64,000 nt of DNA from Rhodothermales bacterium (GTDB lineage: Bacteria; Bacteroidota; Rhodothermia; Rhodothermales; VXPQ01), in NCBI GenBank assembly GCA_022825385.1, contig JAJDWX010000049.1, forward strand, positions 1 to 64,000, given 5' to 3'. A model generated the notes under the pieces. The model was given only the letters and a program-made list of their open reading frames with translations. It ran no database searches and was not told the origin of the DNA. Shown piece by piece: positions 25,353 to 35,431 of the stretch (position 1 is its first letter; each line of letters begins with the position of its first letter). Position numbers and translations under genes: made by a program.

Positions 25353-28300
25353 ATGTTCGCTGACGTTCGGACGCGGCGGCGGGGGGCGTTCCGGGGCGTT
25401 TGCTTCGCGGCGCCCGCGGTTGCGCTTGCCATTCTTGCGCATGTCTGGGACCGCGAGCCGGGCGCTTTGCGGGACGGTCCGCCGTACGAACCCGCCGAGG
25501 CGCTCGCCACGCTCGAAATAGCCGAGGGTTTTCGCGTCGAAACGTTCGCCGCAGAGCCGCTCCTTGCCGATCCGGTGGACATGGCGGTGGACGAGGCGGG
25601 GCGGTTGTATGTCGTGGAAATGCCGGGCTATCCGCTCGATACGGGAGGCACGGGGCGCGTGGTCCGGCTCATGGATACGGATGGCGACGGGTATCCCGAT
25701 ACGCGCGTCGTATTCGCCGAGGGGCTTACGTTGCCGACCGGCATTATGCGCTGGAAGGCGGGCGTACTGGTTACCGACGCGCCCGATGTGCTCTATCTCG
25801 AAGACAGCGACGGCGATGGCGTAGCGGATATCCGGCAGGTCGCGCTGACGGGGTTTGCCCTGTCGAATCCGCAGCACAACTTCAATAACCCGCTGTACGG
25901 CCTTGACAATGGCGTTTATCTGGCCAATAACGGGCCGATATACACGGAAGCGTACGCGGATCCCTTCGGGGATTTCGGGGCCGCCGTGCATTTTCCCGAT
26001 CGCCCGGAAATTCCCGCGCTGGCCCGCAACGCCGGCGGGCGCAACGTCCGGTTTCGCCCGGATACGGGGGCGCTCCAGGCGTTGTCCGGGGCTTCGCAGT
26101 TCGGGCACGCGTTCGACCCATGGGGAAGGCATTTTCTGGTCAACAATGCACGGCGTCAGTACCACGAGGTCCTGGCGGCGCGGTATTTGCGCAGAAACCC
26201 CGGGCTTCCGGTGCGCGAGGCGGCGGCGTATACGCCCGGCCCAGGCGATGCGTCGACCGTGTATCCCATTACCATCGACCCGGAGCATCAACTGCTTACC
26301 GACCGCGGCGTGTTCACGTCGGCGGCCGGACCGACGTACTATGCGGGCGGCGCCTTTCCCGAACCGTTCGACCGGGTAACGTTCGTCACCGAATCGGTGC
26401 ATAACCTGGTGCGCGCCGACGTGACGGAGGACGCCGGGGCGACGTTCGCCGCCCGCCCTCTGTACGAAGGGAAAGAGTTCCTGGCGTCTACGGACAGCTG
26501 GTTTCGTCCGGTCAATACGTACGTGGGGCCGGACGGCGCGTTGTACGTAGTGGATTATTATCGGAAGATCGTGGAGCATCCCGAATGGATGGACGAGGCG
26601 GCGATTGCCTCCGGGCAGTTGTACGACGGCGCCGACCGGGGGCGCATGTACCGCGTCGCCGCGCAAGGGGCGCCCGCCCCCGACTGGCTGGACGCCATGG
26701 ACATGGGCAGCCTGTCCGACGGCGCGCTGGCAGACCTCCTCGGAGACGCGAACAGGTGGCGGCGGACGCATGCCCAGCGGCTGCTCGTGGACCGGCAGGC
26801 GGCGGCGGTCGGGCCGACGCTGGCGCGCATGGCGCGGGAAGATGGCCGTCCGCTTGCCCGTTTGCATGCCCTCTGGACGCTGCGCGGGACCGGGGCGCTG
26901 GGGGCGGATGCGCTGCGCGCGGCGTTGTCGGACGCGCATCCCGGCGTGCGCGCCCAGGCGGTTCGGCTTACGGAAATCCTGGACGAAACCCGGGGCGCGG
27001 CGCTTTTCGAAAACGACCTGGTTGCGATGGCGGACGACCCGGATCCGAAGGTGCGTTTTCAGTTGTTGCTGACGCTGGGGGATATGGATACGGACGAGGC
27101 GGCCGCTGCGCGGGATCGGTTGCTGGCGCGGGATTTGGCCGATCCATGGGTGCAAATGGCGGCGCTGACCGCAGGCGTTACCCCGGATTTCGCCAAAATT
27201 TCACAAACAACGCGCAGGTTCGGGGACCGGCCCGAAGGGCGCTCGTACCTGCGTCGCCTGACGGCGCTGGCGGGCGCGTCGGCCTCGGCGGCGGATATTC
27301 GGGAGATCGTCCGGTTCGCTCTGGAGGCGCCGGACGCGCCGGACGCGCTGGTCGGTGGCGCGCCCGACATCCTGCAAGGGCTTGCCGACGGGCTGGGCCG
27401 TCGTACGGCGGGCGGCCCGGACGAGGCGGCGTTCCCGGTCGATGGCGGACGCTTGCTCGAAGCGTTTTATACAGCGGCGGACCCGGCGATGCGCCAGGGA
27501 TTGCTGAACCTGCTGCGCCGCGCCCCGGACATGGACGTCGATCCGGCCCGGGCCATGGCGATAGCCGCTTCCGCGGCGGAGCCGCCTGCGCGGCGCATGG
27601 ACATGCTGGCTCTTGTCGAACTGGGCGATCCCGGGGACGTCGCGGGGGCGTTGCGGGACCTTATCGCGAACTCGTCGCCGGAGGCCGGGGTGCAGGAAGC
27701 GGCGGCGCGCGTCCTGGGGAAGGCGCCCGGAGACGAGGCAGGGCGGTTTTTGCTGAATGCCTATGCCCGGCTTGCTGCGGGCGCCCGCGACGAAGCGCTG
27801 AACGCCCTGTTGCGCTCTGAATCCCGCATGCATCTGTTGCTGGACGCGGTGGAGGCGGGGGATATAAGCCGCTCGGCGCTTGGCTGGAACCGTCGCGTCC
27901 GCCTGATGCGGGATACGGAGGGCGCCGTGAAGGCGCGCGCCCGGGCTTTGTTGCGGGCTTCGGATGCTTCCCGCCCCGACGTCATACGCGCCTACGAAGC
28001 CGCCCTTGACCTGCCGGGCGACGCCGGGCGGGGCCAGGCCGTGTATTTTTCCGTATGCGCCCGCTGCCATGGGGCTGGCCAAGGCGCTGCGCTTTTCGGG
28101 CCGGACCTCGGCACGGTCCGGCACTGGCCGTCCCGGGCGCTGCTCGAAGCGATTCTGGTCCCGGAGCGGAGCATTGCGGACGGCTACGAACTATGGCGAA
28201 TGGAGCGCCGGGGCGAGGCCCCCCTGACGGGTATTTTGCAGGGGGAAACGCCTTCTTCCATTACGCTGGTCACGGAAGAAGGCCGGGAGGAAGTGGCGCT

Positions 28301-28415
28301 GCGCGGGGCCGTCGAAAGCTTGCGGCGGCTGGACGCATCGCCCATGCCGCCGGGCCTTGAAGAGGATATTTCCCTGCAGGAAATGGCGGACCTGCTGGCC
28401 TTTCTGCGGCAATGA
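25353..28415 (+). CDS. Large exported propeller/HEAT/c-type cytochrome protein (PVC-type membrane-bound dehydrogenase family)
   Basis: 1020 residues. An N-terminal hydrophobic signal or anchor (AAPAVALAILAHVW) is followed by a six-bladed-type propeller of the 'membrane-bound dehydrogenase' family (EGFRVETFAAEPLLADPVDM, MDTDGDGYPDT and PQHNFNNPLYGLDNGVYLANN). Next come HEAT-like helical repeats (about residues 450-850). The end is a c-type cytochrome domain with heme motif CARCH (about residue 909) and distal Met in DASPMPPG. Proteins with this order are best known in Planctomycetes and Verrucomicrobia and are thought to take part in periplasmic sugar oxidation, but no activity is proven. Co-directional with the exported oxidoreductase gene 23 bp upstream. 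Confidence 0.88.
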   Translation: MFADVRTRRRGAFRGVCFAAPAVALAILAHVWDREPGALRDGPPYEPAEALATLEIAEGFRVETFAAEPLLADPVDMAVDEAGRLYVVEMPGYPLDTGGTGRVVRLMDTDGDGYPDTRVVFAEGLTLPTGIMRWKAGVLVTDAPDVLYLEDSDGDGVADIRQVALTGFALSNPQHNFNNPLYGLDNGVYLANNGPIYTEAYADPFGDFGAAVHFPDRPEIPALARNAGGRNVRFRPDTGALQALSGASQFGHAFDPWGRHFLVNNARRQYHEVLAARYLRRNPGLPVREAAAYTPGPGDASTVYPITIDPEHQLLTDRGVFTSAAGPTYYAGGAFPEPFDRVTFVTESVHNLVRADVTEDAGATFAARPLYEGKEFLASTDSWFRPVNTYVGPDGALYVVDYYRKIVEHPEWMDEAAIASGQLYDGADRGRMYRVAAQGAPAPDWLDAMDMGSLSDGALADLLGDANRWRRTHAQRLLVDRQAAAVGPTLARMAREDGRPLARLHALWTLRGTGALGADALRAALSDAHPGVRAQAVRLTEILDETRGAALFENDLVAMADDPDPKVRFQLLLTLGDMDTDEAAAARDRLLARDLADPWVQMAALTAGVTPDFAKISQTTRRFGDRPEGRSYLRRLTALAGASASAADIREIVRFALEAPDAPDALVGGAPDILQGLADGLGRRTAGGPDEAAFPVDGGRLLEAFYTAADPAMRQGLLNLLRRAPDMDVDPARAMAIAASAAEPPARRMDMLALVELGDPGDVAGALRDLIANSSPEAGVQEAAARVLGKAPGDEAGRFLLNAYARLAAGARDEALNALLRSESRMHLLLDAVEAGDISRSALGWNRRVRLMRDTEGAVKARARALLRASDASRPDVIRAYEAALDLPGDAGRGQAVYFSVCARCHGAGQGAALFGPDLGTVRHWPSRALLEAILVPERSIADGYELWRMERRGEAPLTGILQGETPSSITLVTEEGREEVALRGAVESLRRLDASPMPPGLEEDISLQEMADLLAFLRQ

Positions 28416-28434
28416 ATCCGCCTGCTTGCGACCC

Positions 28435-29838
28435 CTATTCCGCCGCATTCAGCGCGGCGCGCATGGCTTCCGCGCTCGTGAATTTTATGCGGGGCCGTCC
28501 GGCTTCCTGCCCTCGGGCCGTTTCCAGTTCGTCGATGCGCGTCCAGTCTTCGTAACTGAAATAGCCCGGGCAGCGGCTACGAATCATGCGCTCCGCCGCC
28601 TCGGCGCCCGGCGCTTCCGGCCGAAGCGTCGCGCCCTTTCGCGCATCTTCCAGCATGCAGTTCGCTGTCTCGACAGCGTCCGCTTTGTTCGTGCCGATGA
28701 CGCCGGACGGACCGCGCTTGATCCATCCTCCCGCGTATTCGCCGCGAACAGGCTGTCCGGTTGCCGGGTCTGTGACGCGGCCCCGTTCGTTTGGAATAAC
28801 GTGCCGCGCTTCGTCGAAGGGAACGCCCGCCAGCGGGACGCCCCGGTAGCCTACGGAGCGGAAAACGAGCCCGGCGGGAATCGTTTCGAATTGATCCACG
28901 GGGTGCGGGCGCAGGCGTCCGTCGCCGGTTTGGCGCAGTTCGTTGCGCACGATGCGCAGGGCGGATACCCGGCCCGCCTCGTCGCCGACGATTTCCACGG
29001 GCGAAACGAGAAAGCGTATGCAAAGGCGTTTCGGCTTCCCGGAGGGGCTGCTGGCGGCGAATCCCTGGACGATTTCCACGTTGCGGCGTACGCGACGGCC
29101 TGCGGAGGCCAGCGCTTCCTCGCTCAGCGGGTCCAGCGCGACTTCTTCCGGGCGCACGATGGCGTCGGCGCCTTCGAGCGCGCCCAGTTCCTTGGCTTCC
29201 GGGGGGGTGAACGCCGCCTGAACCGGCCCGCGGCGCCCCAGGATGTGGACCTCGCGAATCCGGCTTTCCCGCAGCGGTTCGAGCGCGTGGTCCGCAATGT
29301 CGGTGGCGGCGAGTTCTTCGGGCGTTCGACACAGGATGCGCGCTACGTCGATCGCGACATTGCCGACGCCGACGACCGTCGCAGAGGATACGGACAAATC
29401 GAATTCCAGCTGCCGGTAGTCCGGGTGCCCGTTGTACCACGCCACGAATTCGGTCGCCGAATGGCTGCCTTCCAGGTCTTCGCCGGGAATGCCGAGGGAG
29501 CGGTCCGTTTGCGCGCCCGTAGCGTAGAAAATCTGGTGGTAATGCCGCCGCAGGTCGCTCGCGGTCACCTCCGACCCGAAACATACGTTGCCGAAAAAGC
29601 GAAATCCGGGCCTGGAGGCAATCTTGTGGTACACCCGAACGACGTTCTTGATGCTCTGGTGGTCGGGCGCCACGCCGCCCCGAACCAGGCCGAAGGGGGT
29701 AGGCAGCCGGTCGAACATGTCTATTTCGACAGGCAGGTCCTTTTGTTTCGTCATATGATCCGCGGCGTAGAAGGCGGCCGGGCCGGCGCCCACGATAGCG
29801 ATGCGAAGCGGTTGATTTTCGGCGCCTGAAGCGGTCAT
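28435..29838 (-). CDS. Adrenodoxin/ferredoxin--NADP reductase-like flavoprotein
   Basis: 467 residues. Start at 29838 (TASGAENQPLRIAIVGAGPA) chosen because longer frames run into repeat remnant DNA. FAD motif IAIVGAGPAAFYAADHM, then PTPFGLVRGGVAPDHQ (hallmark of the adrenodoxin reductase / FprA family), the NADP motif VVGVGNVAIDVARIL and C-terminal AGWIKRGPSGVIGTNKADA. It transfers electrons between NADPH and a ferredoxin. It could reduce the ferredoxin needed by the sulfite reductase, which lacks a CysJ partner, but the two are 5 kb apart and this is speculative. Convergent with the propeller/cytochrome gene (19-bp gap). Confidence 0.92.
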   Translation of the reverse strand: MTASGAENQPLRIAIVGAGPAAFYAADHMTKQKDLPVEIDMFDRLPTPFGLVRGGVAPDHQSIKNVVRVYHKIASRPGFRFFGNVCFGSEVTASDLRRHYHQIFYATGAQTDRSLGIPGEDLEGSHSATEFVAWYNGHPDYRQLEFDLSVSSATVVGVGNVAIDVARILCRTPEELAATDIADHALEPLRESRIREVHILGRRGPVQAAFTPPEAKELGALEGADAIVRPEEVALDPLSEEALASAGRRVRRNVEIVQGFAASSPSGKPKRLCIRFLVSPVEIVGDEAGRVSALRIVRNELRQTGDGRLRPHPVDQFETIPAGLVFRSVGYRGVPLAGVPFDEARHVIPNERGRVTDPATGQPVRGEYAGGWIKRGPSGVIGTNKADAVETANCMLEDARKGATLRPEAPGAEAAERMIRSRCPGYFSYEDWTRIDELETARGQEAGRPRIKFTSAEAMRAALNAAE

Positions 29839-29919
29839 GGGGCGGAAAGACGATGGGTTGGATGGCGCTGGGTCGTTACGGGGCGTGGGCGCGGCTGCGA
29901 CGCCCGCCGCCGAAATATA

Positions 29920-29970
29920 GGATACGTTGAGCAAAACCGCTTCGCCTGGCGCGTCGTTTCGCGCGTACAG
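29920..29970 (+). repeat. Terminal remnant of the GGATAC repeat family
   Basis: GGATACGTTGAGCAAAACCG followed by CTTCGCCTGGCGCGTCG, matching the first 37 bp of the full repeat with several changes. Homology fades by about 29970. It lies between the divergent reductase and SLC13 transporter genes. Confidence 0.55.
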
Positions 29971-29995
29971 GGATGCGCGAAGGCGGCGATAAAGA

Positions 29996-31546
29996 ATGCG
30001 GCCTTCGTTTGCCGGGAAGCCCCGCAATGCCTATCATGCGGCGTCGCGCTGTTTTTATCCTATCCGAGACATCGTACGCGTGGTTAAGGGGACCGCCTTT
30101 TCCTGGACAACGTTCGCCTTGCGCTTCCGGCAGTGGGCGGGCTTCTTCGCAGGCCTGCTTGGCTGCGCGGCGCTGTTGCTCTTGCCTGCGCCCGCGGAGA
30201 TGCCGCTTGCCGCCTGGCGCGCCGCGGCGGTGGGCCTGCTTATGGCCGTCTGGTGGATGACCGAGGCCATTCCCATATCCGCTACGGCGCTGTTGCCGCT
30301 GGCGCTTTTCCCTTTGCTGGGCGTGGCGGACATACGCGCCGCGTCCGCGCCCTATGCGAACCCGCTCGTTTTTCTGTTTCTGGGCGGCTTTCTGATTGCG
30401 GCGGGCATGCAGCGATGGAACCTGCACCGCCGTCTCGCCTTGCGCATCATCGCCAGGATGGGGCCGCATCCCTACGCCATTCTGGCCGGGTTTATGATCG
30501 CCGCCGCGTTCCTGAGCATGTGGGTGAGCAATACGGCCACCGCGCTGATGATGCTGCCGATCGGGCTCTCGGTGGCGGAGTTCGCGCGCCGGGCCGACGC
30601 AAGGAACGTGGAGCATTTCACGGTGAGCCTCATGCTGATCATTGCGTATTCGTGCAGCATAGGCGGCGTCGCCACCCTGGTCGGAACGCCGCCGAATGCG
30701 TTCTTTGCGGGGTTCGTGCTGGAGACGTACGATATTTCCATCGGTTTTGCGGAGTGGATGCAGATTGGCCTGCCCCTGATCCTGATTGCGCTTCCGGCAA
30801 CGTATTTCGTGCTTACCCGGGTGGTTTATCCCATAAATATGAAGGAAATCCCCGGCGGCGCGGCTTTTATCGACGACGAACTGGCCGCTATGGGCCGCAT
30901 GAGCCGGGCGGAAAAGATGGTGATGGCCCTGTTTGCCCTGGCGGCGACATTGTGGATGACGCGGCCCCTGCTTGCTCCGCTGGTTCCCGGCTTGTCGGAC
31001 GCGGGGATCGCCATGGGCGTGGGCCTGCTGTTTTTTCTGTTGCCGGTCGATGCGGCCGAGCGGGTGTTTTTGCTCGAATGGAAGGACGCCGAGCGGTTGC
31101 CGTGGGGGTTGCTCGTGCTGTTCGGCGGCGGGCTTAGCCTGGCCGCGGCGATCAACGATACCGGGCTTGCGGCCTGGTTCGGTGCGCAGGCGGGCCTTAT
31201 CGAGGGGTGGCCGGTTTTCGCGATTATTCTGGTCATCGCCTCCGCGATTATTTTTCTGACGGAATTGACCAGCAATATCGCCACCGTGGCCGCGTTTCTG
31301 CCCGTCGCGGCGTCCATCGGGGTCGGCCTTGGGGAGTCGCCGCTCCTGTTTGCCGTGCCTGCCGTCCTGGCCGCCAGCTGCGCCTTCATGCTGCCTGTGG
31401 CCACGCCGCCGAACGCCATCGTCTATAGCAGCGAGTACGTTACCATTCCCCGTATGGCGCGCGCCGGGATACTGTTGAATATCCTGTTTATTTTCCTGGT
31501 GAGCCTCGTCGCGTACCTGTTAATCCCGCTCGTGGACCTGGGATAG
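29996..31546 (+). CDS. SLC13/DASS-family sodium:carboxylate symporter
   Basis: 516 residues, about 11 to 12 membrane segments. Both substrate/sodium-site motifs of the family are present: SNTATALMMLPIGLSV and TSNIATVAAFLPVAASI. Each is paired with a PPN hairpin region (ATLVGTPPNAFFAG and VATPPNAIVYSS). The family imports succinate, malate, citrate or sulfate with Na+. The carboxylate type is more likely by the SNT/PPN motifs. The first 28 residues are not membrane-like and overlap the border of repeat remnant DNA, so a GTG start at 30080 is an alternative. Followed by another carboxylate/amino-acid transporter in the same direction (116-bp gap). Confidence 0.9.
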   Translation: MRPSFAGKPRNAYHAASRCFYPIRDIVRVVKGTAFSWTTFALRFRQWAGFFAGLLGCAALLLLPAPAEMPLAAWRAAAVGLLMAVWWMTEAIPISATALLPLALFPLLGVADIRAASAPYANPLVFLFLGGFLIAAGMQRWNLHRRLALRIIARMGPHPYAILAGFMIAAAFLSMWVSNTATALMMLPIGLSVAEFARRADARNVEHFTVSLMLIIAYSCSIGGVATLVGTPPNAFFAGFVLETYDISIGFAEWMQIGLPLILIALPATYFVLTRVVYPINMKEIPGGAAFIDDELAAMGRMSRAEKMVMALFALAATLWMTRPLLAPLVPGLSDAGIAMGVGLLFFLLPVDAAERVFLLEWKDAERLPWGLLVLFGGGLSLAAAINDTGLAAWFGAQAGLIEGWPVFAIILVIASAIIFLTELTSNIATVAAFLPVAASIGVGLGESPLLFAVPAVLAASCAFMLPVATPPNAIVYSSEYVTIPRMARAGILLNILFIFLVSLVAYLLIPLVDLG

Positions 31547-31662
31547 CCGAGGGCCTTCGGGCAGGAAATCCGGGGCGGAACATGCCCGGCGCATCCCTGT
31601 TACGATGGTTTCGCCTATGGCGGCGAACGCCCCCCTCGCTCCATAACCCGTAACGAACTGTC

Positions 31663-32925
31663 ATGACGCTTGCAGCAACCGGAACCGTTTGGTGGAAAAA
31701 ACTGCACTGGCAGATTCTGATCGCGATGGCGATCGGCATTGCGGCGGGCCTGTGGGGCGGAGAGTCCTTCGCGGATCGGGTGGAATGGATCGGGCAGCTG
31801 TTCATGAAGCTGCTGCGCATGGTCATCGTTCCGCTTGTGTTTACGTCCATCGTGGCGGGCGTGGCGTCGGTAGGCAGCGGGCGCGCCGTGGGGCGGCTCT
31901 TCTCCAAAACGCTTGGCTACTACGTATTGACGAGTTTGCTGGCCATCGCCAACGGGCTGATTCTGGTGAATATTTTTCGTCCGGGCGAACGGACCGACGT
32001 GACCAGCGCCATCCAGGCCGACGTGCCCGACCTGAGGACGCCCAGTTCGCCGGTGGACATTATCATGGATATCGTGCCGGCCAATGTGTTCGAGGCGGCG
32101 GCGGGCAGCCAGATGCTCGCCATTATTTTCTTCAGCATCCTGTTGGGCCTGTCTATCGTGGGATTGCCAGAGCAGCCCCGGGACACGCTGCGGAATTTTT
32201 TCGAGTCGGCGTTTCAGGCCATGATGAAACTGACCACCTGGGTGATCATGACGGCGCCGGTCGGCGTGTTCGGCCTGATCGCCACGCTGGTGGGGCGTAC
32301 GGGTTTCGAAACGTTCGGCGCGCTCGGCCTCTATATGTTCGTGCTGGCCCTGGGCCTGGCGATCCATTTGTTCGTTACGCTGCCGGGCGTACTGTTCTTC
32401 CTTGGGCGAATTAACCCGATCATACATTTCCGCAACATGATCGAACCCCTCGTTACGGCGTTTTCGACGGCTTCGTCGGGGGCCACGCTGCCCGTAACGA
32501 TGCAGACCGTGGAAACGAAGGTGGGCGTATCCAGCCGCGTATCGTCGTTTACGTTGCCGATGGGCGCTACGGTGAACATGGACGGCACGGCGCTGTACGA
32601 ATGCCTCGGGGCCATTTTCATTGCGCAGGCGCTGGGGGTGTCGCTGGGCTTTACGGACCAGCTCGTGGTGGTGTTTACGGCGCTGCTTGCCTCGATCGGG
32701 GCCGCCGCCATCCCGTCCGCGGGCCTGGTCGTGATTTTTATCGTGCTGGAGGCCGTGGGGTTAACCGGCGCGGGACCGGCGTTCATCGTAGGCGCCATGC
32801 TGGCCATAGACCGCCCGCTGGACATGTTCCGCACCGCCGTGAATGTGTACAGCGACTCGTGCGGCGCCGCGGTCATTGCGCGTTCGGAGGGCGAAGAAAA
32901 CGTGGACACGCAAGTCGTAACGTAG
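31663..32925 (+). CDS. Dicarboxylate/amino acid:cation symporter (DAACS, GltP/DctA-like)
   Basis: 420 residues with the family's full set of signatures: KLLRMVIVPLVFTSIVAG, the serine-rich re-entrant loop AFSTASSGATLPVTMQ (HP1), the sodium-site motif GATVNMDGTALYE (TM7), PSAGLVVIFIVL (HP2) and RPLDMFRTAVNVYSDS (TM8, substrate-binding Asp/Arg region). Aspartate, glutamate or C4-dicarboxylates are the usual substrates. It follows the SLC13 carrier and precedes a STAS gene. Length is normal for the family. The PEP carboxykinase downstream on the opposite strand fits growth on C4 acids or amino acids (inference). Confidence 0.95.
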   Translation: MTLAATGTVWWKKLHWQILIAMAIGIAAGLWGGESFADRVEWIGQLFMKLLRMVIVPLVFTSIVAGVASVGSGRAVGRLFSKTLGYYVLTSLLAIANGLILVNIFRPGERTDVTSAIQADVPDLRTPSSPVDIIMDIVPANVFEAAAGSQMLAIIFFSILLGLSIVGLPEQPRDTLRNFFESAFQAMMKLTTWVIMTAPVGVFGLIATLVGRTGFETFGALGLYMFVLALGLAIHLFVTLPGVLFFLGRINPIIHFRNMIEPLVTAFSTASSGATLPVTMQTVETKVGVSSRVSSFTLPMGATVNMDGTALYECLGAIFIAQALGVSLGFTDQLVVVFTALLASIGAAAIPSAGLVVIFIVLEAVGLTGAGPAFIVGAMLAIDRPLDMFRTAVNVYSDSCGAAVIARSEGEENVDTQVVT

Positions 32926-33043
32926 TTCAGGAGGCCGAAAATCGCCCTGCCTAAATAATTTAACCGCCGGAATCGGCCGCCTTAGAAATTAAGGGGGGCG
33001 TCAAAAAGTCGCTAACGATAAAACCGCTAAAAAGGACTGCGCA

Positions 33044-33754
33044 ATGTCTATACAGGCTGCATGGGAACATAAGGGGGGCGTCTCTATCGCTCAGATTTCG
33101 GGACGCATCGATGGCGCGAACGCTTCCGGCTTTCAGGGTGTTCTGGAGGCCGGTTTCAAGATCGAAAACCGGATATTGATCCTCGATTTCGAGCAAGTCG
33201 CCTATATCAGCAGCGCGGGTCTGCGGGTTATTTTGTCGCTCGCCAGGAAACTTGGCGATCAGGGCGTAAAATTTGCGCTCTGTTCGATGTCCCGACCGGT
33301 TTACGATGTCTTTTCCGCAAGCGGTTTCGATCAGATCATATCTGTTCACGCTTCGCCGGTAGAAGCCATCCGCGACATGGATCATGGCGAAGATCCGCAA
33401 TCGGACGAAGCCGCGTCGCCTCCGGCGAAAAGCGGAAATTCGTTTGATAGCGATGTGGTGGCGAATAACATGCCCGATATCGTGGCGCTTGCCATTGAGA
33501 AATACGAACACAAAAACGACTGTACGCTGCCGGATAAGGCGCGGGAGCAAGCGAAGCAAACGATAGAAAAGGCGTTATGGCGGCAGGCGGAAGCGCTGGA
33601 GGAGCGACGTCGGCGCACTCCCTTTGCGGCCGAAGTGTCGCTGTACGCCGCGCTGACTGCGGAAGAGTTGCAGGAGCGCCGCCAGCGCATCATCAGACAA
33701 ATGCACGCGCTTGCGGAAACTGCGCTGGAGGAAGCGCTCGTCGATCCGGATTGA
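33044..33754 (+). CDS. STAS-domain protein (anti-sigma factor antagonist-like) with helical C-terminal extension
   Basis: 236 residues. Residues 1-110 form a STAS domain: VSIAQISGRIDGANASGF, LILDFEQVAYISSAGLRVIL, with the phospho-acceptor serine motif ISSAG, and RPVYDVFSASGFDQII. The remaining 125 residues are predicted helical and charged (EKYEHKNDCTLPDKAREQAK and AEELQERRQRIIRQMHALAE). The same architecture is found in the paralogue at 40785. STAS proteins take part in partner-switching regulation and are usually phosphorylated by an anti-sigma kinase. No kinase or PP2C phosphatase gene is nearby. A weak SD (AAAGGAC) precedes the ATG. Confidence 0.85.
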   Translation: MSIQAAWEHKGGVSIAQISGRIDGANASGFQGVLEAGFKIENRILILDFEQVAYISSAGLRVILSLARKLGDQGVKFALCSMSRPVYDVFSASGFDQIISVHASPVEAIRDMDHGEDPQSDEAASPPAKSGNSFDSDVVANNMPDIVALAIEKYEHKNDCTLPDKAREQAKQTIEKALWRQAEALEERRRRTPFAAEVSLYAALTAEELQERRQRIIRQMHALAETALEEALVDPD

Positions 33755-33766
33755 CAAGAATCCGTT

Positions 33767-35353
33767 TCACGGTAGCACGGGCCCGCCGGCAAGCATTTCC
33801 GGGGAGGCTGCGGCCCGGTACCGCTCGAAATTTTCTGCGAAACGCTTCGCCAGGGCGCGCGCTTGCTCGTCGTACGCCGCCGGGTCGGCCCAGGTCGCGC
33901 GGGGGGACAGGAGTTCGGCGGGCAGGCCCGGACAAGCGGTCGGAACGGCGAACCCGAAGACCGGATCGGCGCGTACGGGCTCTTCGCGCAACGATTTGTC
34001 GTGGATGGCGTCGATGATTCGCCGCGTGCGCCTTAGCGCGATGCGCTTCCCCACGCCGTACGGCCCGCCGGTGAGTCCGGTGTTCACCAGCCAGGAATCC
34101 GCGTCGTGTTCGCGCATTTTTTCGGCCAGCAATTCGGCGTACTTGCCGGGGGGCCATACCATGAACGCCGCGCCAAGGCAAGCCGAAAACGTGGCTTCGG
34201 GTTCTTTCACGCCCTGCTCGGCGCCCGCTACCCTGGCCGTGTATCCGCTGATGAAATGGTACATGGCCTGTCCGGGCGTCAGTTTGGCCACGGGGGGCAG
34301 GACCCCGAACGCGTCGTAGGTCAGGAAGACGATATTGCTCGGGTGCCCGCCGACGCAAGGTATCTTTGCATTGGCGACATACTCGATGGGATACGACGCG
34401 CGCGTATTGACGGTAATGCTCGCGTCCGCAAAATCCACCGCCCGCGTAACTTCGTCGTAGACCACGTTTTCGAGGATGGTTCCGTAGCGGATCGCGTCGT
34501 AAATCTCCGGTTCGGCCTTGCGGGAGAGGTTCGCTACCTTGGCGTAACAGCCGCCTTCTATGTTGAAGACGCCGCGGTCGCCCCACCCGTGTTCGTCGTC
34601 TCCGATCAGGCGGCGGCGCGGGTCGGAGGAAAGCGCGGTTTTTCCCGTGCCGGAAAGCCCGAAGAACAGCGTAACGTCTCCGGCCTCTCCTTCGTTGGCC
34701 GAGCAATGCATCGACAGCACATGCTGTTTGGGCATCAGGTAATTCATGATCGTAAAGACGCCCTTTTTCATTTCGCCCGCGTACGCCGTTCCGAGGATGA
34801 CCATTTCCCGGTCCTCGAAACTGATATCGACGCTCGTTTTCGAGGTCATGTGCGAGGTGAGCCGGTTGCAGGGGAATTCGCCGGCGTTGAAGAGGGTGTA
34901 GTCCGGCTCGCCGAAATTCGGCAAGTCTTCCTCCGGAACCCGGATCAGCATGTTGTGCATGAACAGGGCATGGTAGGCGCGCGAGCACACGACGCGCACC
35001 TTGATGCGCCGATCCGGATCCCATCCGGCGTATCCGTCCAGGACGTACAAATGATCCCGGGTGTTCAGGAAGTCGATCGCCCGTTCCCGGTTGACGAGGT
35101 AGGTATGGCGGTCCAGCTCGATATTGACGGGGCCCCACCAGATGTCGCGGATGCTGTCGGGATGCTCCACCAGCCGTTTGTCGGCGGGGCTGCGCCCGGT
35201 CTTGTCGCCGGATCGGATGGCGATGGCGCCGCTATCCACGATGGCGGCGGGCTCCTGCCGGACGATATGTTCGTAGAGCTTGGCCGGGGCGAGATTGCGG
35301 TATACCGGGTCCACGCGTATCCCGGCGTATTCAAGCGAAATATGATGACGCAT
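33767..35353 (-). CDS. pckA: Phosphoenolpyruvate carboxykinase (ATP)
   Basis: 528 residues, typical for the ATP-dependent enzyme. Diagnostic segments: the P-loop FFGLSGTGKTALSSDP, kinase-2 GDDEHGWGD, NIEGGCYAKV, IRYGTILENVVYD, the substrate Arg region GRSPADKRLV, and the C-terminal INTGLTGGPYGVGKR-like LVNTGLTGGPYGVGKRI. It catalyses oxaloacetate + ATP to PEP + CO2 + ADP, the first step of gluconeogenesis. Start at 35353 or 9 bp further upstream (35362). The open frame continues far upstream antisense to the xylulokinase gene, but that part is not family-like. Convergent with the STAS gene (12-bp gap). Confidence 0.97.
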   Translation of the reverse strand: MRHHISLEYAGIRVDPVYRNLAPAKLYEHIVRQEPAAIVDSGAIAIRSGDKTGRSPADKRLVEHPDSIRDIWWGPVNIELDRHTYLVNRERAIDFLNTRDHLYVLDGYAGWDPDRRIKVRVVCSRAYHALFMHNMLIRVPEEDLPNFGEPDYTLFNAGEFPCNRLTSHMTSKTSVDISFEDREMVILGTAYAGEMKKGVFTIMNYLMPKQHVLSMHCSANEGEAGDVTLFFGLSGTGKTALSSDPRRRLIGDDEHGWGDRGVFNIEGGCYAKVANLSRKAEPEIYDAIRYGTILENVVYDEVTRAVDFADASITVNTRASYPIEYVANAKIPCVGGHPSNIVFLTYDAFGVLPPVAKLTPGQAMYHFISGYTARVAGAEQGVKEPEATFSACLGAAFMVWPPGKYAELLAEKMREHDADSWLVNTGLTGGPYGVGKRIALRRTRRIIDAIHDKSLREEPVRADPVFGFAVPTACPGLPAELLSPRATWADPAAYDEQARALAKRFAENFERYRAAASPEMLAGGPVLP

Positions 35354-35431
35354 GCGATGCATACTGGTGAATGATGCGAAGAGTCCGCCGCCGCAACCTA
35401 TCCGAAGGGCGCGTCCCGTCCGCAACGCTGC

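Noticed and set aside
25353-28415. Assignment of the organism to Planctomycetes or Verrucomicrobia from the PVC-type protein families
   Set aside because: These families also occur in FCB bacteria. The sorting domains, DUF4249 and receptor type point to the Rhodothermota/Bacteroidota side.
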